Assembly: GCA_036874045.1 (NCBI GenBank)
Contig: CM072346.1
Location: forward strand, 15,414,001 to 15,478,000
DNA length: 64,000 bases
DNA from: Cymodocea nodosa
Taxonomy: Eukaryota > Streptophyta > Magnoliopsida > Alismatales > Cymodoceaceae
Direction of reading: 5' to 3'
Part shown: positions 13,040 through 23,642 of the stretch, in pieces
How the letters are laid out: every line of letters begins with the position of its first letter
How positions within the stretch are numbered: the first letter of the stretch is position 1
Notes under the pieces: model-generated
Told to the model about the DNA's origin: nothing
What the model saw: the letters and a program-made list of their open reading frames with translations, nothing else
Databases searched by the model: none
Made by a program: the position numbers and the translations under genes

Positions 13040-15026
13040 ATGGAGGATGATATGTACGTGAAGGATGGCACGACGGACCTCCGCGGAAATCCGGCCATCA
13101 AGAAGAAAACCGGCAGCTGGAAAGCTTGCCCTTTCATTCTCGGTACGCAATCATGGATTGCTCTGCCTACCTGACATTATAATTATCATTATTCAAATGT
13201 GGGTGTTGGACAGCGAACGAGTGCTGCGAGAGGTTGGCGTACTACGGCATGGGCACCAATCTTGTGAACTACATGGTGGATCGTCTCGGGCAGGGAAACG
13301 CCACTGCCGCCACCAGCGTCACCAATTGGTCGGGAACATGCTATTTCACGCCTCTGCTGGGGGCTTTTGTGGCCGACGCCTACATTGGCAGATACCGGAC
13401 CATCTCAACCTTCATGATCATCTACATTTTTGTCTGTGATCAACCCACAAAACCCCTCCCTGTTCATGTGTCTTGCTCGCTCAACTACCACTGCTTACGA
13501 TTCTTCCGTACCTGCAGGGGCTGGTGTTGTTGACCATGTCCGCATCGGTGAAAGGGCTCAAACCCGCTTGCGGCAGCGACAGCTGCAAACCGAAGCAAAG
13601 CCAGACCGCCTTCTTCTTCGTGGCCCTCTATCTCATTGCTCTGGGGACGGGAGGAATCAAGCCTTGCGTCTCTTCTTTTGGCGCGGATCAGTTCGACGAG
13701 AACGACGAGGTGGAGAAGAAGAGCAAGAGCTCCTTTTTCAATTGGTTCTACTTCTCCATTAACATAGGAGCTCTGGTCGCCGCCTCTGTGCTGGTATGGA
13801 TACAGATGAATGTGGGATGGGGCTGGGGCTTCGGGATTCCAGCGGTGGCAATGTTCCTTGCGGTTCTGAGCTTCTTTTTCGGGACTCGTCTCTATCGGCA
13901 TCAGAAACCTGGAGGAAGCCCCTTGACTAGAATCGCTCAGGTTCTGGTCGCGTCGTTTAGGAAACTCCACATCAAGGTACCCGAAGACAAATCGCTTCTT
14001 TATGAGATCGCCGACAAGGAGTCTGCCATCCAAGGCAGTCGCAAGCTCGAGCACACCAACCAATTCAGGTAATCGAACTTGGGCGTGACGTTTGCTCTGG
14101 ACTCGTTCGACGATTTGTTTCTCATGCGGCTGTCGATGAATAACATTTTGTCTTCCGACAACAGTTTTCTTGACAAGGCTGCGGTGGAGACGCCGGAGGA
14201 CAACGTGACCACCAAAGGATCTGCAAGCCCGTGGAGGCTATGCACCGTCACCCAGGTTGAGGAGCTGAAGGCCATCGTCCGGCTGCTTCCCGTGTGGGCC
14301 AGCGGCATTGTCTTCGCGGCAGTGTACAGCCAGATGAGCACCATGTTCGTCCTCCAGGGCAACACTCTGGATCCCAGCATGGGCGCCGGCTTCCGAATTC
14401 CCTCGGCATCCCTCTCCATCTTCGACACGTTCAGCGTCATCATGTGGGTTCCAATCTATGATCGCGTGATCGTTCCGATGGCTCGAAGGGTCACCGGGCG
14501 GGAGAGGGGGTTCACACAGCTCACGCGCATGGGGATCGGCCTGGTCATCTCCACCTTTGCCATGTTGTGTGCGGGCATTCTGGAGCTGGTGAGGCTCAAC
14601 ATCGTGAGGAGGGACGACCTGTACGAGGCCAAACATGTTCCCGTGTCCATCTTCTGGCAGGTGCCGCAGTACTTCGTGGTTGGCGCGGCGGAGGTGTTCA
14701 CATTCATTGGGCAGCTAGAGTTCTTCTACGATCAGGCACCTGATGCCATGAGGAGCATGTGCTCGGCGCTTTCGCTGACCACGGTCTCCCTGGGCAATTA
14801 CCTGAGCACCCTGCTCGTGACCATCGTCACCAAAGCGACCACCGGAGGTGGGAAGCTTGGGTGGATCCCGGACAACCTGAACAGGGGCCACTTGGATTAC
14901 TTCTACTACCTTCTCGCGGTTCTGAGCGCTCTCAACGTTGCTGTGTACCTCGTGATTGCCAGATGGTACACCTACAAGAAGACGAACGATCTCGCCACAC
15001 CTGCGCCAGCAGCAACCATTAATTAA
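13040..15026 (+). CDS. NRT1/PTR family (NPF8-type) proton-coupled di/tripeptide transporter
   Basis: A 12-transmembrane major facilitator that, in the NPF8 clade (AtPTR1, PTR2, PTR5), imports di- and tripeptides with protons across the plasma or vacuolar membrane. Four exons join in phase: 13040-13142, 13214-13431, 13518-14068 and 14165-15026, giving 577 aa, the normal length. The proton-coupling ExxER motif is at residues 37-41. The PTR2 signatures [18 protein letters not shown] and [14 protein letters not shown] are intact. [13 protein letters not shown] opens the second half after the central loop, and [15 protein letters not shown] and [15 protein letters not shown] match the family C-terminal helices. 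The exon 2 donor (GTCTGT) is unusual but fixed by phase and homology. Membership of NPF8 is firm; the number within the clade is not. Confidence 0.92.
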
Positions 15027-17036
15027 TTAGCTTCCTTCCTACCCATCCATCTCTGCTACTGTCTTCCGGTAATTTCAGTTACAGCTTCAGCCCGGCCTCT
15101 TGATGATCCCTTTTTTTTTTTTTGCTCTTTTCTTTTTATAGAACCGAGGAGAATTATCATATGTCATTTTTTAAAAGTCAAATCTTGTTGGATGGACTAT
15201 TTTATTTTATCATCTCTCCAATGTAACGTTAAATCTTGATCGTCATAGCCCATCTATCTAAAGGCAAAACCTTGATTATGTAACACACTTTTACAGGAAT
15301 AAAATAAAACTCTCTCTTGTTCTCAAGTCATTTCTCTGGTTATTAATAGGAAGATGAAAGATGCATGAATAGCATCCACAATTCAACTTTGTGGGTGATC
15401 TTTAGATAATTGGATGTGTGCAGTGCCAAGTCAAACATGCATCTAGAAAACGACGTCAAATGTGAAATGGATAAGAGCCGTATTTTTTTATGGATCCATC
15501 GAACCCTCTTTCATACTCTTGTTTTGCAGATGCAGATGTATACAAGTGGGTAATATGCACACATCATCCTCGTCATCTTCTTGTTACTCAAATAGTTTTA
15601 CGATGATCGGTCGGGATGTTCCCATTTCAAGCAAACTCCTCTGATCAACACAACCTTCAAGTATATGGCTGCCCTATCAAACCTTCTGCGCGTCCATCTT
15701 GAGGTGAGTTCAGTCCTAAAACAGAGATGGTGGACGGGCTCTTGTGAGACAGCAGTGAAGTTTGCTTGTCCTTTCCACAAAACAAGCCTGTTTACCCTAA
15801 GGATGTACGTGTGTGCAAGTGTTTTGGACTTGGAACAGTTGATTAATCGATGATAATTAGCCCCATGGTTTGTTCAGTCCTGAGATTACCACTTGGGTCA
15901 TTGAAAATCCTTCCATCCGCCCTCCCGTTTATTACCAAGGGCCTATTTTGCTTAAGAAAGGAAAAGGAAAAGTTACAGTGCAAGAAAAATAAAAGGAGGA
16001 ATTGCAAGGAAACCACCACTCCTTTTGTTTTGCTTCCGAGCTTTATGCTAGATGCAAGGTTGGAGAGCACGAGAAGTCCTGCTTGGGCTGGATCGTGGTC
16101 TCTGCGGTTGTTGTCAGTTGTTCTTTGTCTCTGTTCCGTGTCAGCAATATAATTCAGCATTTCTGTTTGATATCTGCTGTTTTTGGCTGGGGTTGAATAA
16201 CATCGAAGCTTTTGGATATGGTGTGGTTTTGATGCCGTTTTAATTTTCAAGAAGGATTATTACAGGCGGCGATCTAATTGCAGCCATCAATCAGTAGCTT
16301 CTTTCTGGTGGTCGTGTAAAATTCTAAACGAGTAGATCGTACATACACTAATAGCAACTCTAATCCTGAAGAAGAAAATCTCGGCCACCATGGATGAATA
16401 TGGATCGATCTCTTTATGCACTCTCGTCCACAATATCACTGCAAAGATGCTTGCCAACCGGTTCAGGAATTAATGCAGGTATTTAGCCGTGTCTGACGAT
16501 ACTCAGCAGGAGAAGATGTAACATGCATTCTGCTTTATCAAGTAATTAAGGAGAGAGGAGTCGGTGGGGTAGAAGCTGCAGAACCAGGTCTACTTTTTCG
16601 AAATTCCCTCGAACCCAAGAAGCAACGATTCCCAAGCAATCTGTACAAACTTTGTTGCTTAAATTAAAACCACTCTATATGGGCGTGGGTGCTCTTGTGA
16701 GAACCCCAAGAAGAAACAGTACCTTTTGCAGTGAGCCACGATGCTTGCACCACAGAGGTAAAGTGAGTGTGAACCGAGAGATGCTACAGGAATATTTGTG
16801 AATCCCCAAGAAGGTTTTTGTCTCGCTCCTCTACCTTTTCCCCGTGGGATGAACAAGGATGTGCATGCATGCGTGCGCGTCTGTATGTATATTGTTTATA
16901 ATATATTCATGTATGTACTATTTCCTCACAAGTTTGTAATCCAAAAAGATGCATAACTTGTATGGTGTGCAAATAAATACATGTAGAGACATGCAGTGGT
17001 TGTTAAAAAGTACGGTAGGCTTTAGTCACTGGGTGT

Positions 17037-17058
17037 GGGGGGGGGGGGGGGGGGGGGG
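17037..17058. repeat. Poly(G) homopolymer tract, about 22 bp
   Basis: An uninterrupted G run in intergenic DNA follows a short GGGTGT lead-in. With the poly(C) tract near position 140 it is one of two such runs in the window. The true length is uncertain because homopolymers are error-prone. Confidence 0.9.
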
Positions 17059-18504
17059 AATGTTCTTGAGCATGCTGCTGTGACGTTTCTGTTCTTTTCT
17101 TGATCCTTTCGGTAAGAGCAGAAGCAGCAGATCACAGTTTAAGCGGAATATGGGTTGAACCTGCATAATGAAAGCTATGCATTTGATTTCTAAAAGGAAT
17201 GCAGGTCGATTCGTGTAGGATCGGAGGAACGAGATCCCTTAAAAAAAATCTTGTTCATGCATGCTTCTGTAAAAAGATTATTGCTTGATACTTTAGGGTT
17301 TTAGATTACAATACATATCGATCACAACATCAAAGTATTCAAACTACTTTACAGTGTTCTGTCATTTTTATTCACATGCAGATCATGGATGGATATCTTT
17401 TGTCTACTTGCAACAGCATGTAGAATAATAGCTCACCACTCTACTCCTCTGCAAGAAGGTGCATGTAAGCCATAAAAAAAAAGGTTACTAGCCATAATCT
17501 TAAGGTGGCGGTTTTTGTTGTATTTAAGAATCTACAGGAAAGATGCAATGAAAGGAAAAGAACTGAAGTCCGAAGAAGGTGTGGTATGGGAAAAGAACAA
17601 ATGAGCCGGTACACCACCAAATGACAAATAGAATAGAATGTTCATTGATGGTCATATAACAATATAAGACTCACTCATTCATGGGTGCTAGCTAATATAA
17701 GATGGTGGAGGTAAAATAACGAGACAGAAGAGACTCCCTTCCTCAGTGCTGGTGCGCTACCAAAAGCCAAATATGTACATGAACGTTGAAGAAAATGGAA
17801 AAAGAGACACGCCTGACGACAGTTCTAAATCAAGTCATGCCCATGAAATATTTCAACCCAATTGTCCTCATTCTCTAACGCCGTGCATGACAGGAAATCC
17901 ATCGAACCCACGGGTGTTATATATTCATCCGTGGTGTGTGTTATCGATGGTGAAGGTCAATGCACGTGTGCTCGGCCCTTGGATGTGAGGAGGTCAAGTC
18001 ACACAAACCTTAAGCCATTTCATTCCGATTGATGGTTTCGTCAATCAACAGGAAGAGTGATTGAATGAAATAACAAGGGAAACCCGTACACTTCATCCCA
18101 GGAATCCATACCTCACCTGTCTCTTTCGAGACACCTGATAAAATTAGGATTTAATCCATCACTCACCAAAATAATTTCATTGGAACATGCATGTATTACA
18201 GAAAAATATCTACTTCGCAGGAATGAAAAATCACCTTAAAAAGCAGCCATTTTCTCTGCATTATTTATTTGCGTTATATATCTTATTATTATTTTTTTAT
18301 GTAAAGGAATAAAATAGCGTGGTGAGGCACCCTTACACTTTTCTTTTTCTTTGACGTGAAGCAAAAAAAAAAAACCAATTTTATCACTTTACAGTGAAAT
18401 CTCAGCCTCTCTCGTTCTTCCCCTTTCACGCTCAAACACGGATAGGGACATAGCGCTGAAGCAGCAGCAGAGGAGGAGAAAACTAACAACCAAAAGCCGT
18501 ATCA

Positions 18505-18612
18505 ATGGTGGCGACGACAATGGCCCTCAACCTACACGGCTACGCCTCCACCACCACCACCACGAGCAGCAGCAGCAGTGACAGTCTCGCTCTAGCTCAC
18601 GGTGTTCAGTAG
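18505..18612 (+). promoter_or_regulatory. Candidate upstream ORF in the OCTOPUS-like leader
   Basis: A 35-codon frame (ATG at 18505, TAG at 18610-18612) lies 140 bp before the main start. It encodes a Thr/Ser-run peptide beginning MVATTMALNLHGY, largely set by CCA and AGC repeats. If the transcript starts upstream of it, ribosomes would meet this ATG first and translation of the main frame could fall. The transcription start is not known, so this is a possibility only. Confidence 0.35.
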
Positions 18613-18752
18613 TAGCATCTGTGGCACCACAGCGACTGAGACGGGGACAGTGGAGCTAAAGGAAGCGAACAAAACCCAAAGCCCCTAAAACACCCATCTC
18701 TCCATTCGCCTCCCAATGCCTCTCTGAACCTACACTAACTACTGCAGCCACC

Positions 18753-20570
18753 ATGTTCGACGCCACCACCACCACCTTCCGCCCATTGCCACTCCCGCGG
18801 CAGCCCGCCCCAAGCATCTCCTCCTCCTGTGACCGCCACCCCGACCAGACCGTCACCGGCTTCTGCGCCTCCTGCCTCCGGGAGCGCCTCGCCAAGCTCG
18901 ACCCCGCTCTCCACCGCCGGTCAGCCACGGGGAAACCCCCTTTTCCTTCTTCTTCCGGAAAGTCAACTTATTTCCGAGGCCAGAGCAACGACCACAACAC
19001 TTCTTCTGCCTCCTCTTCTCTTCTTCCCGAGCTCCGTCGGTGCAAGACCTTCTCTTTCAGCTCCCGCTGCCAGCCCCCCACGGCTACCGCATTCGAGCCC
19101 CAGCGTAGGTCTTGCGACGTGCGTGCCCGGAGCACGCTCTGGTCGCTTTTCTATCAGGACGACGGTGGTGGCAGTAGCCATCGGCTTCCCGATCCTTCTT
19201 CTTCAACTGTTCGACCTCCCGGTGGAGAAATCGAGGTCAAGTCCCGGAACCTAGGGTTTCCTCCTCTTGCTTCCACTGCTACAGTTGAAGAAGAGGGGGA
19301 GGAATTCTTTGAAGCGGTCGAGCACAACCCGGACGAGATCAGACCAGTTTGTTCCGATCAGATCGCGGTAGAGGGGCGAGGAGAAGAACATGTGAGGCCT
19401 ACGAAGGAGCACATGGATCTGGACGTGCAAACCAAGAAGCCACCTTCCAAGGACCTTAAGGAGATAGCCGGGAGTTTCTGGGTCGCAGCTTCAGTGTTCA
19501 GCAAGAAGCTGCAAAAGTGGAGGAGGAAGCAGAAACTCAAGAAGCAAAATAGTGCCAGTGGAGCTAGCATTGGTGGCAAAATCGCGAGGTCCTCCGGGAC
19601 TAGGAGGGAGAACATGTCGTCCACACAATCTGAGATTGCCGTGGACATGTTTGGGCGGTGGTCGTGTGACACCGACCCAAGGTTCTCGCTTGACGCTGGC
19701 CGATTGTCATTTGAAAATCCAAGGTTCTCTTGGGACGAGCCCAGGGCGTCATGGGACGGATATCTGATTGGTGGGAGATCTCGGTTGCCACCAATTCTGT
19801 CAGTGATCGAGGATGCTCGGTCTGCAGCCGCCACGGTGCAGCGATCGGATGGTTTGATACCGGTGGAGGAACCGACCACTCCCGGTGGTTCGATACAGAC
19901 AAGGGATTATTACTCTGAAACTTTACAGCATAGGAGAAAGAGCCTTGATAGGTCGTGTTCAGGTCGGAGATCGGGAATTGTGGCTGAGAATGATGAGCAT
20001 AAGCCCCCAGTGTCCAATGCAAAGGTTTCACCGGCCGTTGGCAACGAGTTTTTCCGCCATGTGAACGAGTTCGAGAGGGAATTCAGGGACTGGAACTCAT
20101 TGCGAGGCAACCAATTGGAGAGCTTTGGCTCGACTTATAGGGACAACGTGAAAGGTTTGCCGAAGAAGTCCAACAGGTGGAGCAAGACATGGAATATTTG
20201 GGGGCTCATACACCGACTAAGCAATGGCAGAGGAGGAGGGAATGGTGTGCAGAGATCATTGTCAGAATCCTGGCCAGAGTTAAGAAGAGATGTGTATAAT
20301 AATGGGAGAATGTCACAGAGCAACAGTGGTGTGAGCTCGAGGCATTCGTTTAGTGGGAGTGGTGGCGTTGGGAACATGAAGAGGAATGTACATGCCAAGA
20401 AGAGGAGGGATGATTTTGTGTTGGAGCGCAACCGGAGTGCAAGATACTCTCCTGGCCAGCTTGACGACAGGCTGTTGAGGTTTTACTTGACTCCAATGCG
20501 GAGTAGCCGGCACAGCAGCAGGATGCAGAAGAGCTCACATTCTTTCAGGAGTGTGATGAGAGCACACTGA
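18753..20570 (+). CDS. OCTOPUS-like protein (DUF740 family)
   Basis: Plant-specific DUF740 protein. The Arabidopsis founder OCTOPUS (At3g09070) is a polar plasma-membrane-associated protein of provascular cells that promotes phloem differentiation and interferes with BIN2 signalling. Single exon, 605 aa. Family blocks in order: a Cys/His-rich N-terminal block (CDRHPDQTVTGFCASCLRE, about 26-45); FEPQRRSCDVRARSTLWSLF (about 112-132); an acidic stretch; SFWVAASVFSKKLQKWRRKQ (about 242-261); the repeated DPRFSLDAGR/FSWDEPRASWDG segment (about 307-337); PGGSIQTRDYYSE (about 378-390); and a basic Ser-rich C terminus. The 5' third is strongly GC-rich. The first ATG opening the frame is used. I cannot separate OCTOPUS from its OPL paralogues. 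Confidence 0.9.
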   Translation: MFDATTTTFRPLPLPRQPAPSISSSCDRHPDQTVTGFCASCLRERLAKLDPALHRRSATGKPPFPSSSGKSTYFRGQSNDHNTSSASSSLLPELRRCKTFSFSSRCQPPTATAFEPQRRSCDVRARSTLWSLFYQDDGGGSSHRLPDPSSSTVRPPGGEIEVKSRNLGFPPLASTATVEEEGEEFFEAVEHNPDEIRPVCSDQIAVEGRGEEHVRPTKEHMDLDVQTKKPPSKDLKEIAGSFWVAASVFSKKLQKWRRKQKLKKQNSASGASIGGKIARSSGTRRENMSSTQSEIAVDMFGRWSCDTDPRFSLDAGRLSFENPRFSWDEPRASWDGYLIGGRSRLPPILSVIEDARSAAATVQRSDGLIPVEEPTTPGGSIQTRDYYSETLQHRRKSLDRSCSGRRSGIVAENDEHKPPVSNAKVSPAVGNEFFRHVNEFEREFRDWNSLRGNQLESFGSTYRDNVKGLPKKSNRWSKTWNIWGLIHRLSNGRGGGNGVQRSLSESWPELRRDVYNNGRMSQSNSGVSSRHSFSGSGGVGNMKRNVHAKKRRDDFVLERNRSARYSPGQLDDRLLRFYLTPMRSSRHSSRMQKSSHSFRSVMRAH

Positions 20571-23500
20571 GTGGGGGGACTGATAGAAGTCTGCTTGAAG
20601 CACTTAATTTTTGGTATGCTAGACCCACCCTTATTTTGCTTTGAAATTTCTCATTTGCAACACTAGATGGATGATTGTGTCGTCTAGATTACAATCTGCT
20701 ATTGCTTTCCTGCTTAATAAGCTTGGTGTTTTCTATTATGGCTTGAGTAACTTCAAGGAGGATATCATATGTTGCTTCTCTTATCAAAACCTTTAATCAT
20801 CACTTGTTCAATCAAATATTACAACAATAAGCTAAGCCCTAATTCCACTACGTAAGTTGGCCACACTCAAATAATCTTTCTTTCATCAAATCTTTGAGAT
20901 AACAACAATAACAATAATAATCCAAAGTTATAATCCTACTATGTAGGGTTGACTAAATAAGTACTTTTTTCTCTAAGTATTTCTATCTATTGTCAAATAT
21001 TTTGTTAAATTATATAAATTTAATTCTTTTCTCATAATTCCTAATCAAGTACTTTTAAGCCTACCTTTACTTATTTTATTTTTCTATTCACTAATTAATT
21101 CTCTTCTCCTAACTAGTACATTTTTTGATTTCTTAAGAATACAATCAAACCATTTAAGTCAATTTTTTCTAATCTTCAGTAGATATAACTCCTACTCTCT
21201 TTCGAATAAAATCATTTTTTAATTTATCCCTTAAAGAATTATCACTCATCTATCTAATAAGCATAAGCATTTCTGCAACGCTAACTTCTTTCATATGATC
21301 GTGCTTTACCATTCATTCATCAAATTTGAGGTGCTAGTTTTCATTTTATGAAATTTTCTTTCATCAAATGGTTATAATATGAATAATGCTTTGTTATGGA
21401 AAATATAATTTTTCTGACTAAAATGTGTGTTTATTGTGGAAAAATGGAAATAGTCACAAACAATATGAAAAAAACCTAAAATGTCTGCTTGTGGTCATCA
21501 TGTCTGAGTAATACATCTGCAACTCTGGAGGTTTGAAGGGAAAAGATATTTGCAGGCTTGATCGTACCTACTACCTAATTGCACACTCTTTCTTTGGAAC
21601 TAGGATTTGTCTTTGAGATTTATTGAATCAAATAAATAATATACACTCCAAAAAATAGAACTAACTAACTTACTTTCTCCAACAATATTCTTTTGCCATA
21701 TTTATGAAATATCTGTTGTAGAAATTGTATGGGTAAGACTTGTGAACTGTGGATAATTGTACATTTGCTCATTTTCTTGGCTTGAATCCTGATAACAGTG
21801 TGTTTCTCATTTTAGCACAATTGGTGCTGTTCCCACGCTTGGTCATGCAGCAAAGTAAGGTTGGTGCCTCGGTCTCAAGGTGGGGATGTTGGAATTGATT
21901 GGTAATCCCTAAATTAACTGATGAAGTGTTTAAGAAGAAAGGAGATGGGTATTGTTGGCTGAAAACTCTTGATTATGTGCTGACGCTTCATTGTCTGGCC
22001 GTTGAAAAAGAAGTCTTGATTGGTAAATTTTGAAAGAAGCAATTGGAGTGTTGTTTTTGAGTGCTTCTTGTAATTGGAACTCTGCTAGTGGCACGCTTGC
22101 AGAGACTCAAGAGTAAGGACTATCTTGTCTCTTCCGTTTCCTTTCGTTTTCAATGTGTGTGAGCCGTTCATTTTTCCATAATTTTGTGTAATTTGCCCGG
22201 GGCGACCATTATCCAAGTACTGCACTGTTGTTGGTTTCTTCGTTTAGTGTGATGATCAAGAAAGAAGGCTTTCCAGATGCGCTATTGAACGGTGGACCGA
22301 TCTGTCTTCCAGTGGTCACCCAAACAAATGCTAAGGAGTGGAATTTGGGATCCTAATCTCCAGAAGTGGTGTGGTTGCTTAGGAGTTGCCAATGCACGGG
22401 ATCATGATGTCGCTCCCAAATGAGAAGAAGCTGAGGCACTGCCTCCGTTCAGAGCCCAGGACCCCAAACCAGCGAGCAAAGCTACCAGCATTTGACCAGT
22501 GTTGGCAGGAGCTAGCTTGCAGTTCTTCAGTGGCGATGGCTGGCACTGCTTGCCACGAAACATGACATAGTTGGGACAGCAGCTGTTTGGAACCAGGGGC
22601 CATCGGAGATTGCGGTTCATCTCTTGCCTTTGAAGATACCCAGTGCCCACCTACGCTGGTGTATTTCTTCCATTCGAATGTATGATGGGAAAATAGAAAC
22701 CACAGTGCTGTAAAGAGAACTACCTGCCCGTTTTGTTGTGTTAACCATCCATCAATTACTGTTGCAGAATGACTCTACCATTCGTTATTTTCAAGTCTTA
22801 ATGGGCTTCGATCCAACGTTTTTGTGAAGGCGAATTTTTTATCGTAGTCGATTCATGATTTTATGAATAATTCCCCCATCATCAACAACAACGACGAGAG
22901 CCACTCACTCCTCTCAACTACTGCTCATCGAGACCACGTTCGTGTATTCACTGATATTAAATATCACCCCCTTAGAACGATAAACATCATTACTTGCCGG
23001 TTGGATTTGGATCTTTCGATAACCTGGATCTACACTTTCTTGTATTCTTATAGTCACGGTTTTTTCAGGCATCTAATGAATAATATTAGATTAGGATTTC
23101 TATAATATAAATAAATTGTTGCAATTGTTTCTCATGTTTTCTCTAAAAGTGGGGAGAAATGGAATTTAAGTTGTTATCGTTAAAAAAGAAAAGTCGTAAA
23201 TGCTATCGTAGACGAAATTTCGTTGTTCAAGGACACTTTTTTAATTTTCCTTTACTTCCATTGCAATTCAAACAAGAGAAACCATATCTCCTTAGATTTT
23301 ATGCAAATAATGTACAAATACAAGGATCTCCTCGTTCCACCTCTCTCCTTTATTTTTTCACCCTTATTCATATTCACGCATCAAGGAAAACCCCAGATCA
23401 ACGTCATTTTTTAGACAATAAGAAGCGTATGAGTTCTTCTATTTAATTATGGAGAATTCTGTTTTGCTCCATCTTATTTTTCTTTTTTGCAAAATTTCAC

Positions 23501-23642
23501 GCCTACTCCTCCCCTGTGCTTTTCTCGCTTCTCACCCCCTCCTCCCGGTCCCCCGTCGATCGTTCTCATCGCTCCGATCCCGCCGCACCTTCTGTTATTG
23601 ATCCGCCGAACCACCGCAACTATAGTTATTCCTCCGCCCGCT
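20571..23642. other. OCTOPUS-like 3' flank and TASH3 promoter/leader
   Basis: About 3.1 kb without a gene. It contains the OCTOPUS-like 3' UTR, a LINE-derived remnant at about 20818-21330, and AT-rich DNA before the TASH3 start. Open frames at 22379-22650 (minus) have no family features. A frame in phase with TASH3 stays open upstream to an ATG at 23487. Confidence 0.5.
20818..21330 (-). mobile_element. Degenerate LINE (non-LTR retrotransposon) 3' end, reverse orientation
   Basis: Read on the minus strand, broken frames give a segment like the plant LINE tail motif normally read as SVAEMRMLRWM followed by RNEDIREKVGV; here VAEM, DKLKNDFIRKRVGV and similar pieces remain, interrupted by stops. 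On the plus strand the left edge shows the ACAACAATAA repeats next to AATCCTACTATGTAGGG that mark the 3' end of these elements, with a second partial copy of that end at about 20818-20885. A related piece lies in TASH3 intron 6. Boundaries are approximate. Confidence 0.6.

Larger units (their letters stand above)
15027..18752. other. Long intergenic region, NPF8 to OCTOPUS-like gene
   Basis: About 3.7 kb without a recognisable gene. It holds the NPF8 3' UTR, a poly(G) tract at 17037-17058, a CACGTG G-box at 17963-17968 and, from about 18370, the probable promoter and leader of the OCTOPUS-like gene. That leader has CCA and AGC trinucleotide runs (about 18549-18580). No tRNA or credible microRNA precursor was found by eye. 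Confidence 0.5.

Noticed and set aside
13473..14072. ATG-started 199-codon frame as a separate protein
   Set aside because: It is NPF8 exon 3 with intron sequence at both ends; phase and homology place it inside the four-exon gene.
17725..17745. Stretch GACAGAAGAGA resembling the miR156 core
   Set aside because: Only about 12 bases agree, the 3' half differs, and no pairing arm that would form a hairpin was seen nearby.
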